Origin: Thermodesulfovibrionales bacterium
GTDB lineage: Bacteria > Nitrospirota > Thermodesulfovibrionia > Thermodesulfovibrionales > UBA9159
Reading direction: 5' to 3'
Assembly (NCBI GenBank): GCA_035622735.1
Contig: DASPUT010000162.1
Location: 1 to 34,091 of the forward strand
Length of the DNA stretch: 34,091 nucleotides
The notes below the pieces were generated by a model. The model was not told the origin of the DNA, ran no database searches, and worked only from the letters and a program-made list of their open reading frames with translations. How positions within the stretch are numbered: the first letter of the stretch is position 1; each line of letters starts with the position of its first letter. A program made the position numbers and the translations under genes. This document shows, in pieces, positions 8,123-16,530 of the stretch.

Positions 8123-9538
8123 CTACCTGACACGCTTCTGCCTCCCACCCTTCTTTTTTTCTCCCTTCCCCGTTAGGCCTTTCTTCAGCACCCAATTTCT
8201 TATGTTCTTCTGCGGCACCCTCGAAAGCGCCAGCGACATCGGAGGAACAGGTTCCGTTATCGTGGAGCCTGCACCGACATACGCTCCCCTTCCGATCGAA
8301 ACGGGCGCGATGAGCTGTGTGTCGCTCCCGATAAAGACGCCGTTCTGAATCTCTGTCCGGTGCTTCTCTTTCCCGTCATAATTACAGGTTATGGTCCCGG
8401 CGCCGATATTCACGTCCTTTCCCACGAGCGCATCTCCGATATAGCTCAGATGCGATGCCTTCGTTCCGTCGCCAACGACAGACTTTTTTATCTCCACAAA
8501 ATTGCCTATCTTTGCACGGGAGCCTATCGATGACCCCGGCCGTATATGCGCAAAAGGTCCGATCTGCGCATTCTTCTTTATCTCCGATTGTTCTATGACG
8601 GATGAATCTTTTACCGTCGTATTGTCTCCGATCACGCTTCCGGTGATGCGCACATTGGGATATACCGTGCAGCCGCGGCCGATACGGCTGCCCCTCTCAA
8701 GATAAACATTTGGATAAACGAGCGTGTTCCTCCCGACCTCCACCCCCGCATGGATGTGAACCGAAACGGGATCGATAAAATCGACTCCGCCCCTGATCAG
8801 GTCGTTGACGATCCTCTCCTGCATGACCCGCTCGGCCCTCAAGAGTTCCTGCCGCTTGTTCACCCCCACGAGTTCATCCTCTGATCCGATACCGTAAACC
8901 CCTACGCGCAGATCTTCCTTTGCAGCTATCTCGACGAGGTCGGTCAGATAGTATTCTCCCTTCGACTTGTTTATCCGGATCCTTAAAAGAAGCCTTGTGA
9001 CGGGTGCGCTGACCGCATAAATCCCGCTATTAACCTCCCGGATTTCTTTCTGTTCGGGAGAAGTATCTCTCTCTTCGATGATCTGCCGGACCCTGCCGGA
9101 ATCGTCTCTCACGATTCTGCCATAGGACGAAGGATCGCCCGCGAAGAAGGAAAGGACAGACAGGGAGTCCGCATGTTTTCTTGACCGCTCCAAGAAATGT
9201 TTCAGGGTATTCACGGTAATCAGGGGAGTGTCTCCGTTCAGTACAAGTATCGTCCCTTCAAAACTACCGAGGAGCGGGAGGGCCTTCAAAAGGGCATCAC
9301 CCGTCCCTTTCGGCTCTTTCTGCACCGCGTAGGAAATCCGGGAGCCGGTGACGGCACGCCTGATCTGCTCGGAATGTTTTCCGACAACGATGACTGTTCT
9401 TTCCGGATTGACCCCTTCGACCGCGTCGAGGACATACTGGAGCATCGGCCTGCCGCAGAGCTCATGAAGGACCTTCGGCTTCGAAGAGTACATCCTCTTT
9501 CCGAGACCGGCCGCCAGCACAACGCAGGCTATTGGCAT
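8123..9538 (-). CDS. glmU: Bifunctional GlcNAc-1-P uridyltransferase / GlcN-1-P acetyltransferase
   Basis: GlmU carries out the last two steps to UDP-GlcNAc. The 471-aa protein starts with the nucleotidyltransferase domain (LAAGLGKRMYSSKPKVLHEL, then EPKGTGDAL and LNGDTPLI). It ends in a left-handed beta-helix of hexapeptide repeats (from about residue 250), with the acetyltransferase motif NYDGKEKHRTEI and the serine region FIGSDTQL. The C-terminal extension is rich in Lys and Arg (KKGLTGKGEKKKGGRQKR), somewhat longer and more basic than usual. The start overlaps the end of the DUF502 gene by 10 bases, so the two are co-translated. glmS follows directly. Confidence 0.97.
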   Translation of the reverse strand: MPIACVVLAAGLGKRMYSSKPKVLHELCGRPMLQYVLDAVEGVNPERTVIVVGKHSEQIRRAVTGSRISYAVQKEPKGTGDALLKALPLLGSFEGTILVLNGDTPLITVNTLKHFLERSRKHADSLSVLSFFAGDPSSYGRIVRDDSGRVRQIIEERDTSPEQKEIREVNSGIYAVSAPVTRLLLRIRINKSKGEYYLTDLVEIAAKEDLRVGVYGIGSEDELVGVNKRQELLRAERVMQERIVNDLIRGGVDFIDPVSVHIHAGVEVGRNTLVYPNVYLERGSRIGRGCTVYPNVRITGSVIGDNTTVKDSSVIEQSEIKKNAQIGPFAHIRPGSSIGSRAKIGNFVEIKKSVVGDGTKASHLSYIGDALVGKDVNIGAGTITCNYDGKEKHRTEIQNGVFIGSDTQLIAPVSIGRGAYVGAGSTITEPVPPMSLALSRVPQKNIRNWVLKKGLTGKGEKKKGGRQKRVR

Positions 9539-10146
9539 CTCTCCGCCTCGAGAATCTTCGAAGGTGCCGCGATGCCTCCGGAGAGGATAATCTTAATGCC
9601 TTCCTCTATAGGTATGTCCGTATAAATGATGTCTGTTTCCCGAAATAGCACGATCTCCCCGAGGTAGAGGTTGTTCGTGGGGATATAGACGGCCCTGAGG
9701 CATAATTCACTGCGATTCTTTTCAGACTTTATCGTGCATTCCTTTGTGAGGAAACCAAAGGAAAACGATCCCTGTCTCGGGTATTCGACCACGACAAATT
9801 CCCTGAATGAACTCTTGTTCTCCGGTGAGAAGGCGTCGACGAGATGCTTCACCGCCGTATAGAAGCCTTTAATCACGGGGATCTTCAGGAAGAGTCTCTC
9901 CAGGAAGCCGATCACCTTTTTCCCGAAAACATTCGTCGAGATGAAGCCGGTGATGAACACGAGAATGACGGCCGATATGAATCCGAGTCCCGAGACGTGA
10001 TAGCCGAGGATATTGTCGAAAAAAGGAAGGAGCCCATCAACAAACTTGAAAAACCAGACGATCGCCCAGATGGTTATTATGCCGGGAATCGTAATGACGA
10101 GCCCGGCAAGAAATCTCCTCTTGATGGTGCTGCGGATAGAGGTCAT
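9529..10146 (-). CDS. DUF502 family membrane protein
   Basis: A 205-aa protein with two membrane helices (about residues 12-33 and 53-76) and a conserved cytoplasmic part with the DUF502 signature (IPVIKGFYTAVKHLVDAF). The family is widespread, largely uncharacterised, and related to plant COV (LCV) proteins. It starts one base after the yebC stop and overlaps glmU by 10 bases, so it sits inside a tight yebC-DUF502-glmU-glmS operon. Its position beside UDP-GlcNAc synthesis may hint at a cell-envelope role, but this is only context. Confidence 0.85.
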   Translation of the reverse strand: MTSIRSTIKRRFLAGLVITIPGIITIWAIVWFFKFVDGLLPFFDNILGYHVSGLGFISAVILVFITGFISTNVFGKKVIGFLERLFLKIPVIKGFYTAVKHLVDAFSPENKSSFREFVVVEYPRQGSFSFGFLTKECTIKSEKNRSELCLRAVYIPTNNLYLGEIVLFRETDIIYTDIPIEEGIKIILSGGIAAPSKILEAERCQ

Positions 10147-10147
10147 C

Positions 10148-10903
10148 TTATCTTTCTGCCTTGGTCATGACCTCATCGGGCACGTCAAAATTCGCATACA
10201 CGTTCTGTACGTCTTCATTCTCTTCGAGGATTTCTATGAGCTTCATCGTCTGCTCCGCGGTCTTTTCATCGAGAGGGACATAGCTCTTCGGGAGCATCGT
10301 CGTCTCTGCAAGGGAAACAGCTACGCGCGATCCCTCAATGGCCGTCTTCACGGCGTTCAGATCCTCCGGCGACGTGATCACCTCGTAACTGTCTTCCCGG
10401 GGATCGTTCCTCATGTCGAGGGCTCCGGCATCGAGAGCGACGGTCATCAGGGCGTCCTCGTCGGTCTTGTTCTTTTCGACAAGGATGTATCCCCTTTTTT
10501 CGAACATCCAAGATACGCATCCGGCCTCACCCATGTTCCCGCCGTGCTTCGACATGATATGCCGTATCTCGGAGACCGTCCTGTTCTTATTGTCGGTGAG
10601 CACTTCGATGAGAACGGCGACACCGCCGGGACCGTATCCTTCATAGATGAACTCTTCGTATGTCGTCCCGGGCAATTCCCCGGTACCCTTCATAATGGCC
10701 CGTTTAATATTGTCATGAGGCATGTTAACCTCTTTCGCCTTCTCGATCGCAGTCCTGAGCCGCGGATTGCCTTCAGGATCACCTCCGCCGAGCCGTGCGG
10801 CGATGGAGATTTCCTTGACGATCTTGGTGAATACCTTGCCCCGTTTCGCATCTGTATGAGCCTTTTTGTGCTTGATCTGAGCCCATTTCGAATGTCCCGC
10901 CAT
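10148..10903 (-). CDS. yebC: YebC/PmpR family regulator or translation factor
   Basis: A 251-aa cytoplasmic protein with the hallmark N-terminus [22 protein letters not shown] through [16 protein letters not shown], and the family acidic C-terminal domains. YebC proteins were annotated as DNA-binding transcription regulators. More recent work on the family (human TACO1 and bacterial YebC) points to helping ribosomes translate difficult stretches such as polyproline. The start is the ATG with a GGAGGG nine bases upstream. It is the first gene of the yebC-DUF502-glmU-glmS cluster. A ruvC neighbour, common elsewhere, is not present. Confidence 0.95.
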   Translation of the reverse strand: MAGHSKWAQIKHKKAHTDAKRGKVFTKIVKEISIAARLGGGDPEGNPRLRTAIEKAKEVNMPHDNIKRAIMKGTGELPGTTYEEFIYEGYGPGGVAVLIEVLTDNKNRTVSEIRHIMSKHGGNMGEAGCVSWMFEKRGYILVEKNKTDEDALMTVALDAGALDMRNDPREDSYEVITSPEDLNAVKTAIEGSRVAVSLAETTMLPKSYVPLDEKTAEQTMKLIEILEENEDVQNVYANFDVPDEVMTKAER

Positions 10904-11053
10904 GATTTATTTCCCTCCGCTGCTGGTCCATTATTCTACCACAGGAGACGCCCTTTTTTTAAGACTGAAAGGAGGATGTCGGAAGTCCGTATCGTAAGCC
11001 AGGCAGGAGAAATGAACCCTCATGCTGCCGTCAAAGAACCGGCCGCTTACCTT

Positions 11054-12418
11054 TTACTCAATGCCGTAATCCTTTATCTTGGTAAGAAGGGTCTTATAAC
11101 TCACCGTGAGCAGTTCTGCGGCCCTGCTCTTGTTCCCCTTCGTTTCCCGCAAGGCCTTTCTTATCCTCCGGGTCTCTGCAAGCCTCACCGCCTCCTTCGT
11201 GGTCTCCTCGAGGGTCCCCTCCATCGGTAGGTCGTGTATTGTTGACGCGCCGGCGCCTTGGGGCAGCGAGATATGCTCCGGGGTGATCATGCCGCCGTCA
11301 CAGAGGATCACGGCCCGTTCAATGGTATTTTCGAGTTCTCTCACATTTCCCTTCCACGGGTATTTCATGAGCAGGTCGATCGCTTCAGGAGAGATACTCT
11401 TCGCTGCCGTCTTAATCTCAGCGGAGTATTTCTTCGCAAAGAAATCGGCTAGCAACGGTATGTCTTCAGCCCGTTCCCTCAGGGGAGGAATCGATAACGG
11501 GAAGACGCTAATTCTGTAGTAGAGGTCTTCCCTGACGCTCCCGTCCGCCACAGCCTTCTCGATCTCCTTGTTTGTCGCGGCGATAACCCTTACGTCGACA
11601 CTGATCGGCTTCAATCCGCCGATACGCTCTATCTCACCTTCCTGTATCACCCTGAGGATCTTTGCCTGAAGGGAAATGTTCATTTCCGCAATCTCGTCGA
11701 GGAATATCGTCCCCCGGTCCGCAAACTCGAACTTACCGATCTTTCGCGCCTCCGCACCGGTGAATGCACCTTTTTCGTACCCGAAGAGTTCCGATTCCAG
11801 AAGCTCCCCCGGTATCGCGGCGCAGTTGATCGGGACAAAGGGATTATCTTTTCTCGGACTGACGAAATGGATCGCCCTGGCAAACAGCTCCTTTCCCGTC
11901 CCGCTCTCGCCGAGGAGGAGCACGGTAGTCTTTGCCGGAGCAACCTTCTGGATCTTCTGCGCCACGTCGGTGATTTCTTTGCTCTTCCCGAGTATCTTCG
12001 GCATTCCGATTACGGACGAAAGCTCTTCCTTCAAGAGGGTGTTCTCGGCGATGAGCCGCTGGTTATCTATCGCCTTCTTTATGAGATGGAGGAGGTGATC
12101 GGTGTCGAATGGCTTCGTGATGAAATCAAAGGCGCCCTCCTTTATCGCCCTTACCGCCAGGTCTACGGAGCCGAAGGCGGTCATGAGTATCACCGGTATG
12201 AGGGGGTTCTCTTCCTTCACCGCCATGAGGACATCCATGCCGTTTTTCTGGGGGAGTTTCAGGTCGGTGAGGACAAGGTCAATTTTGTCGGTTCTCACTT
12301 TCCTAATCCCTTCCGTGCCGTCCCGTGCGATGACAGGGCGATACCCCGCGGTCTCGATAGTCTCCTTCAGCATCTGCGCCATCGACTCTTTGTCTTCAAC
12401 GATGAGGATTGATTCCAT
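11054..12418 (-). CDS. Sigma-54-dependent response regulator (NtrC family), no kinase nearby
   Basis: A 454-aa transcription activator. Residues 1-120 are a receiver domain (ILIVEDKE, phospho-acceptor Asp52 in LVLTDLKLP, the MTAFGS and ITKPF loops). Residues about 140-370 are an AAA+ sigma-54 interaction domain with Walker A GESGTGKE, the GAFTGA loop that touches sigma-54 and Walker B FLDE. The C-terminus is a Fis-type helix-turn-helix ([20 protein letters not shown]). The start is the ATG at 12418, which gives a normal receiver N-terminus and overlaps the end of alaC by 23 bases; longer forms from upstream codons are rejected. No histidine kinase lies in the window, so its signal is unknown. 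It should activate -24/-12 promoters, but I saw no clear one here. Confidence 0.93.
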   Translation of the reverse strand: MESILIVEDKESMAQMLKETIETAGYRPVIARDGTEGIRKVRTDKIDLVLTDLKLPQKNGMDVLMAVKEENPLIPVILMTAFGSVDLAVRAIKEGAFDFITKPFDTDHLLHLIKKAIDNQRLIAENTLLKEELSSVIGMPKILGKSKEITDVAQKIQKVAPAKTTVLLLGESGTGKELFARAIHFVSPRKDNPFVPINCAAIPGELLESELFGYEKGAFTGAEARKIGKFEFADRGTIFLDEIAEMNISLQAKILRVIQEGEIERIGGLKPISVDVRVIAATNKEIEKAVADGSVREDLYYRISVFPLSIPPLRERAEDIPLLADFFAKKYSAEIKTAAKSISPEAIDLLMKYPWKGNVRELENTIERAVILCDGGMITPEHISLPQGAGASTIHDLPMEGTLEETTKEAVRLAETRRIRKALRETKGNKSRAAELLTVSYKTLLTKIKDYGIE

Positions 12419-13583
12419 GGAGAGCCTTTCTGATCCCCCGCGCGGCCTGCCGTATCCTGTGCTCGTTTTCGACGAGGGCAAATCGTATGAAGTCGTCTCC
12501 GCCCTCGCCGAAGCCTATCCCGGGGGAGACGGCGACGCCGGCCTCCTTAATGAGGAACTTGCTGAATTCGAGAGAACCCATCTTCTTGAACGGCTCCGGA
12601 ATTTCTGCCCACACAAACATCGTCGCCTTGGGCGGTTCGAGGTTCCAGCCGTCCTTATGAAGCCCCTTGATGAGGGCATTTCTCCGGGACTCGTAGGTCT
12701 TTCGAATATCAGCAACGCAATCCTGGGGCCCTCTGAGGGCGATGATGCTCGCGATCTGAATTGGCTGAAACATCCCGTAATCGAGATAACTCTTAATCTT
12801 TGTGAGAGCGCCGACCATTTCCCTGTTACCGCAGCAGAACCCGACCCTCCATCCAGCCATGGAGTAGCTCTTCGTGAGCGAGAAGAACTCGACCCCAACA
12901 TCCTTAGCACCGTGAGCCTGGAGGAAGCTCGGGGCTCGGTATCCGTCAAAACAGAGATCCGCATAGGCGAAATCATGGATCACGAAGATATCGTGTTCCT
13001 TCGCGAATGCCACGACCTTCTGAAAGAAATCGAGTTCAATGCACTCCGTTGTGGGGTTGTGGGGGAAATTTATCGTGAGCATCTTTGGTTTGGGCCATGA
13101 CGACTTGAACGCCTTTTCCATCTCCTCGAAAAAATTATAGCCCCTCCCTGTCGGGATATATCTCACCTCGGCTCCTGCAAGGATCGCACTGTAGGGGTGA
13201 ATGGGATAAGCAGGGGTCGGTGTCATGACGACGTCGCCGGGACCGAGTATGGCGTATGCGAGGTGGCTTAATCCTTCTTTGGCCCCGATCGTTGCGACAA
13301 CCTCTGTCTCGGGATCCAAGTCGACATCATACCGCCGCTTGTACCATTCGGTAATGGCGATTCGCAACTGCGTTATGCCCCGTGATGCCGAGTAGCGGTG
13401 GTTCTTCGGATTGTTTGCCGCCTCACAGAGCTTGTCTACGATATGTTTTGGTGTCGGGAGGTCGGGATTCCCCATGCCGAGGTCTATGATGTCCTCGCCC
13501 TTCCTCCTCGCGTCCATCTTCAGGGCGTTTACGATGGCAAAAACGTATGGCGGAAGCCTTTTTATCCTGTTGAATTCTAACAT
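12396..13583 (-). CDS. alaC: AlaC-type PLP aminotransferase (alanine / LL-DAP aminotransferase family)
   Basis: A fold-type I PLP aminotransferase of 395 aa, strikingly like E. coli AlaC, including the N-terminal [22 protein letters not shown] and the end motif [18 protein letters not shown]. The Schiff-base lysine is Lys238 in [15 protein letters not shown], and the PLP-contacting motif is HDFAYAD. AlaC makes alanine from pyruvate and glutamate; close relatives act as LL-diaminopimelate or aspartate aminotransferases, so substrate choice is not settled by sequence alone. A GAGGAG precedes the ATG. It heads the leftward run, and the response regulator starts inside its 3' end. Confidence 0.88.
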   Translation of the reverse strand: MLEFNRIKRLPPYVFAIVNALKMDARRKGEDIIDLGMGNPDLPTPKHIVDKLCEAANNPKNHRYSASRGITQLRIAITEWYKRRYDVDLDPETEVVATIGAKEGLSHLAYAILGPGDVVMTPTPAYPIHPYSAILAGAEVRYIPTGRGYNFFEEMEKAFKSSWPKPKMLTINFPHNPTTECIELDFFQKVVAFAKEHDIFVIHDFAYADLCFDGYRAPSFLQAHGAKDVGVEFFSLTKSYSMAGWRVGFCCGNREMVGALTKIKSYLDYGMFQPIQIASIIALRGPQDCVADIRKTYESRRNALIKGLHKDGWNLEPPKATMFVWAEIPEPFKKMGSLEFSKFLIKEAGVAVSPGIGFGEGGDDFIRFALVENEHRIRQAARGIRKALHGINPHR

Positions 13584-13652
13584 GCGTACTCCTCAGCACA
13601 TAATGGGTCTAATCGAGACAAGTCTTAATATACCAGATTTGTTACGCTTTTG

Positions 13653-14648
13653 CTAAGAACGAAGACCTCTGCGCTCCAGGAAATTCATCACTTCCGATCT
13701 CACCGTTTCATGAAAGAGTATCCCGGCATGATTGACGGCAAAGATCCGATGTTCATGGTCCCAGGGAAGTCTTGAGCTCTCAAGAGAGACGAGGCCATCT
13801 CCCTTCCCGTTCTTCATCTCGTCCGGGAGAAACCTTTCCGGGATGACGTTCTCAAAAACTTGAGGAAAGGAAAGAACCTCCTGTGGTTTCATTCCGTCTT
13901 CTTCCACCCCATTTGGTACCATCCGATAAAGAGAAAAGAGCTTCGGGTCTTTCCCCCCTGCCGAAAAGTACCGTACTCCTTCGATCGGCTTATCATTGAG
14001 GGACCTGAAGAAGAGGGCATCGGGAAGCAACTCTTTGACCGCCCGGCTCGAGAGAAATTCAGCGATCCTCTTTATGGTATATGATACGGTTCCCTTCTCC
14101 GGCTCGAACAGAAGCTGGTTCAGAAGAGCGGCTACTGGCGAGAGGTAAGTTGCCCATAGGGCCATTCTGCTCCCCTTGTGGGGCGTCGCAAGCGTGAGCA
14201 GGCTCCTCACCCGGTCGTCTCCGGAGGCGAGGTACGCCCGCGCGATGAGACCGCCCCTGCTGTGGCCGATAAGGATTATCCCTGACTTGCAGAAATCCCT
14301 GTAGAGTGTCGTGACACGCCGCAGTTCCGAGACCGCCACTCGTATGCCGGATGCTGGTCGCTGCTGGTTCCACGTGATGACCGTATGCCCCCGTTCTTTG
14401 AGGTCGTGAAAGAGCGTCGTGAGGTTCTCGGGGGGGGTGCCGAAGGAAAATCCCCTCCCTTCAGCCTGTTCATTCGTGTCTAGTCTCTCGGGTTTTTCGC
14501 TGACAAGCAGACTGACCGGAACCCTGCCGCCGAGCAGCCTCGACTCTTGCGGGGATACCCATATTCGCTGGTCCATTCCGAGCCCGTGGATGAAGACAAC
14601 GGCAGGCTTGTCTCCGGATCCCTCGATGATTGTCGTGTCGAGTTTCAT
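13653..14648 (-). CDS. Alpha/beta hydrolase, lipase/PGAP1-like
   Basis: A 331-aa alpha/beta hydrolase with no signal peptide. The oxyanion region is VFIHGLGMDQRIW (about residues 17-29). The nucleophile elbow is GHSRGG, with the Ser at about residue 148, followed by ATPHKGSRMA as in esterases and PGAP1-like lipases. A C-terminal NHAGILFHETV supplies the likely catalytic His. The substrate is unknown. It is divergent from the dsrH operon, with 112 bases between the start codons, and is followed by alaC after 69 bases. Nothing ties it to sulfur metabolism. Confidence 0.8.
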   Translation of the reverse strand: MKLDTTIIEGSGDKPAVVFIHGLGMDQRIWVSPQESRLLGGRVPVSLLVSEKPERLDTNEQAEGRGFSFGTPPENLTTLFHDLKERGHTVITWNQQRPASGIRVAVSELRRVTTLYRDFCKSGIILIGHSRGGLIARAYLASGDDRVRSLLTLATPHKGSRMALWATYLSPVAALLNQLLFEPEKGTVSYTIKRIAEFLSSRAVKELLPDALFFRSLNDKPIEGVRYFSAGGKDPKLFSLYRMVPNGVEEDGMKPQEVLSFPQVFENVIPERFLPDEMKNGKGDGLVSLESSRLPWDHEHRIFAVNHAGILFHETVRSEVMNFLERRGLRS

Positions 14649-14695
14649 AGGCCTAAGTTATAACAAAAGCTAATGAATTTATAAAGGATTTTTTA

Positions 14696-14725
14696 TTTAC
14701 AATTTCCCTGTCCAAGTGATATAAA
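14696..14725 (+). promoter_or_regulatory. Likely promoter of the dsrH-dsrE-dsrF-tusA operon
   Basis: TTTACA (14696-14701) and TATAAA (14720-14725) are 18 bases apart in an AT-rich stretch, about 35 bases before the dsrH start codon. An AGGAGG Shine-Dalgarno (14748-14753) follows. Confidence 0.55.
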
Positions 14726-14760
14726 ATACAACTCCCAAAAATTTCCCAGGAGGTATCTCC

Positions 14761-15057
14761 ATGAAACTATGTGTGCTTGTCAGCGACTTCAGGAATATGG
14801 ATGACACATTATCACGACTGAAGGCGGATAAACTCGGCGTCTTCCTCGTCAGCAACGGTGTATACCACGCAGCGCTAAAAGAGGGCGGCAAGAAATCTTC
14901 GATCCTGGAAAAATCTCCCCACCTCTACGTGCTCTCTGAAGACCTGGAGTCAAGGGGATTTTCCGAGAGTGAAATTGACACCAGAGTGAGATCCATAACA
15001 TACAGCGGCCTCGTCGATTTGCTATTCAACGAATACGAAAAAATTATTTGGATTTAG
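14761..15057 (+). CDS. dsrH: DsrH/TusB-like sulfurtransferase-complex subunit
   Basis: A 98-aa protein of the TusB/DsrH family. The diagnostic blocks are VFLVSNGVYHAAL, HLYVLSEDLESRG and the C-terminal ITYSGLVDLLFNEY ending in an aromatic residue. With DsrE and DsrF it should form the DsrEFH (TusBCD) heterohexamer that takes persulfide sulfur from TusA-type donors and passes it to DsrC. In Allochromatium vinosum DsrH an active Cys20 is present; by eye the aligned residue here is Thr16, and the only Cys is Cys4. It is first in a four-gene operon, with 8 bases to the next start codon. Start ATG with a good AGGAGG. Confidence 0.85.
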   Translation: MKLCVLVSDFRNMDDTLSRLKADKLGVFLVSNGVYHAALKEGGKKSSILEKSPHLYVLSEDLESRGFSESEIDTRVRSITYSGLVDLLFNEYEKIIWI

Positions 15058-15065
15058 GAGGTATC

Positions 15066-15428
15066 ATGGCCAAACTCACCATTGGTATTTTTTCATCACT
15101 TGTCGGTTCTCTCTCCCTCGATTTCGCGGTTAAACTCTCACAAGCCGCTATAAAGAAGGGACACTCAGTAGATTTCTGGCTGTCGGGGAACGCAACGATG
15201 CTTTCCAAGAAAGGCCAGCGGTCTTTTAAGGACTATTCTGCACTCCAAAAGCCCGTTCAGGAACTTTTGGCGACCGGGAAGTTTCAGATAACCGCGTGTG
15301 AGGCGTGTGCTGAGGCAAGGGGATTTCATAAGGAGGATACCATGGAGGGGTGCAAGCGCCACAGCATGGACTGGTACCTCGCAAGCTGCTTCAGTGCAGA
15401 CAGGGTTCTCCACATAGGAGGTGATTAA
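15066..15428 (+). CDS. dsrE: DsrE/TusD-like sulfurtransferase subunit
   Basis: A 120-aa DsrE/TusD-type protein with a Rossmann-like fold. The sulfur-carrying cysteine of TusD/DsrE is conserved in the motif ITACEACAEARGF (about residues 77-89), so this is the catalytic subunit of the DsrEFH complex. A further Cys-rich tail follows (GCKRHSMDWYLASCF). The start is the ATG at 15066, preceded by TAGGAGGT; an upstream in-frame TTG is not needed. It begins 8 bases after the dsrH stop, and dsrF begins one base after its own stop, so the operon is tight. Confidence 0.9.
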   Translation: MAKLTIGIFSSLVGSLSLDFAVKLSQAAIKKGHSVDFWLSGNATMLSKKGQRSFKDYSALQKPVQELLATGKFQITACEACAEARGFHKEDTMEGCKRHSMDWYLASCFSADRVLHIGGD

Positions 15429-15429
15429 T

Positions 15430-15843
15430 ATGGCAACAAAAAAACTTTCATTCATCGTGAAGAGTCTCCCCTATAAAACCGAGGCGTCGAGGCTCGCGTT
15501 AACACATGCCATCGCAAGTCAGACCGTAGAGATTTACCTGGAAGACGGTGACATGGTGGAACCGGTTCTCGCATTCATGGGTGATGGCGTGTTAAACTGT
15601 CTCAAGGACCAAACCGCCATGAACCTTTACGGAGTGACCAGTCTTGAGCAACATATAAAGAATTCGTTGCTCCTTGACTTAAAGGTGATAATCTGTAAAG
15701 AGGATGTGGAGAAGTTTGGTCTTTCCGAAGACGCATTGATTATGGATGCCGAAGATATCGGGGGAGAGACGAAGGCCAGCATCGCACCATTCAGCGAGAT
15801 TATGAAGGAGATGGACTCTTCTGACCATCTCCTATTCTTTTAA
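15430..15843 (+). CDS. dsrF: DsrF/TusC-like sulfurtransferase-complex subunit
   Basis: A 137-aa DsrE-family protein that best fits DsrF/TusC. It has FIVKSLPYKTEASRLALTHA at the N-terminus, GDGVLNCLKDQTAMNLYG in the middle and a C-terminal KVIICKEDVEKFGLSED block. DsrF is the non-catalytic partner in the heterohexamer. The start chosen is the ATG at 15430, served by the AGGAGG at the end of dsrE; an in-frame GTG three codons upstream overlaps dsrE and is less likely. The protein ends in an acidic, Met-rich tail. tusA follows 9 bases later. Confidence 0.85.
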   Translation: MATKKLSFIVKSLPYKTEASRLALTHAIASQTVEIYLEDGDMVEPVLAFMGDGVLNCLKDQTAMNLYGVTSLEQHIKNSLLLDLKVIICKEDVEKFGLSEDALIMDAEDIGGETKASIAPFSEIMKEMDSSDHLLFF

Positions 15844-15852
15844 GGAGGAACT

Positions 15853-16098
15853 ATGGGAGAACTGAGCACTGCAACACCGACAGAAACACTTGATGTCCTT
15901 GGAAGGGTATGTCCATACCCTCTCGTCTTGACAAAAAAAGCGATGGAGAAATTGCCCAGTGGAGCCGTCATTAAGGTGTTATGTGATGCGCCTGCGTCGG
16001 CTGAGGACTCTATTCCAAGGTATGCGGAGAAACAGGGTTTCAAGTTCGAATCCGTGAGGCACGAGGGCTACTGGGAGCTGTACATACAGAAGAAGTAA
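15853..16098 (+). CDS. tusA: TusA-family sulfur carrier protein
   Basis: An 81-aa TusA/SirA-family protein with a two-layer fold. The sulfur-binding motif is CPYP in LDVLGRVCPYPLVLTKKAM (about residues 13-31), matching the family CPxP with the active Cys in the first loop. TusA proteins carry persulfide sulfur from rhodanese or desulfurase donors to DsrEFH and on to DsrC, or to tRNA thiolation. Placed last in the dsrHEF-tusA operon with an AAGGAGG Shine-Dalgarno, a role in supplying DsrEFH is the natural reading. Confidence 0.93.
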   Translation: MGELSTATPTETLDVLGRVCPYPLVLTKKAMEKLPSGAVIKVLCDAPASAEDSIPRYAEKQGFKFESVRHEGYWELYIQKK

Positions 16099-16149
16099 AA
16101 AGTCCCCGGAGATTCCCTCCCCGGCAACTTTCGTCTTTCTGTAAATGAT

Positions 16150-16181
16150 GAAGGGGGATGCTATGAATGGCATCCCCCTTC
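16150..16181. terminator. Perfect hairpin between tusA and the ferredoxin gene
   Basis: A perfect 12-base stem, GAAGGGGGATGC (16150-16161) with GCATCCCCCTTC (16170-16181), around an 8-base loop. It sits between two convergent genes and would end transcription from either side. There is no long T tract, so termination strength is uncertain. Confidence 0.7.
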
Positions 16182-16207
16182 AGGTTACCCTGCGAACGTC
16201 CCTGACC

Positions 16208-16393
16208 CTACATCTCTTTTATCGTTATCGCAGTCGAAGGGCAGACGCCGAGACAGCTCTCGCAAAAGACACACTCCGCCGTCTGATACGGATCTGACTT
16301 GCTCTCCTTCATCTGAAATACGCCCTGCGGACAGGCATTCACGCATTCCTCGCAGCCTTCGCATGTAGCCGTGTTTACCGATACCATATACAC
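16208..16393 (-). CDS. 2[4Fe-4S] ferredoxin
   Basis: A 61-aa clostridial-type ferredoxin with two complete cluster motifs, CEGCEECVNACP (about residues 11-22) and CVFCESCLGVCP (about 41-52). It would be a low-potential one-electron carrier in the cytoplasm. The best start is the GTG at 16393, which follows a strong GGAGGTGAT by six bases; the ATG two codons on is too far from it. It is a single-gene unit, convergent with tusA and divergent from the VOC gene. Possible partners in the window are the flavoproteins at 17179-18420 or formate metabolism, but nothing proves either. Confidence 0.92.
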   Translation of the reverse strand: MYMVSVNTATCEGCEECVNACPQGVFQMKESKSDPYQTAECVFCESCLGVCPSTAITIKEM

Positions 16394-16530
16394 TTAAGAA
16401 TCACCTCCCAAATTTTTTTCCTATTCTGAATAAAAGGCATTCCAGAAATCAATTTGACCTTACATTTTGATTTATTGTTCCTTATCACCGATAATAGGGG
16501 GGAAAGAGAGCCATTGAAGGAGGCCCCTTG

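Noticed and set aside
12102-13100. A 332-codon plus-strand frame opposite alaC and the response regulator
   Set aside because: It spans the antisense of two well-defined genes and shows no protein family features.
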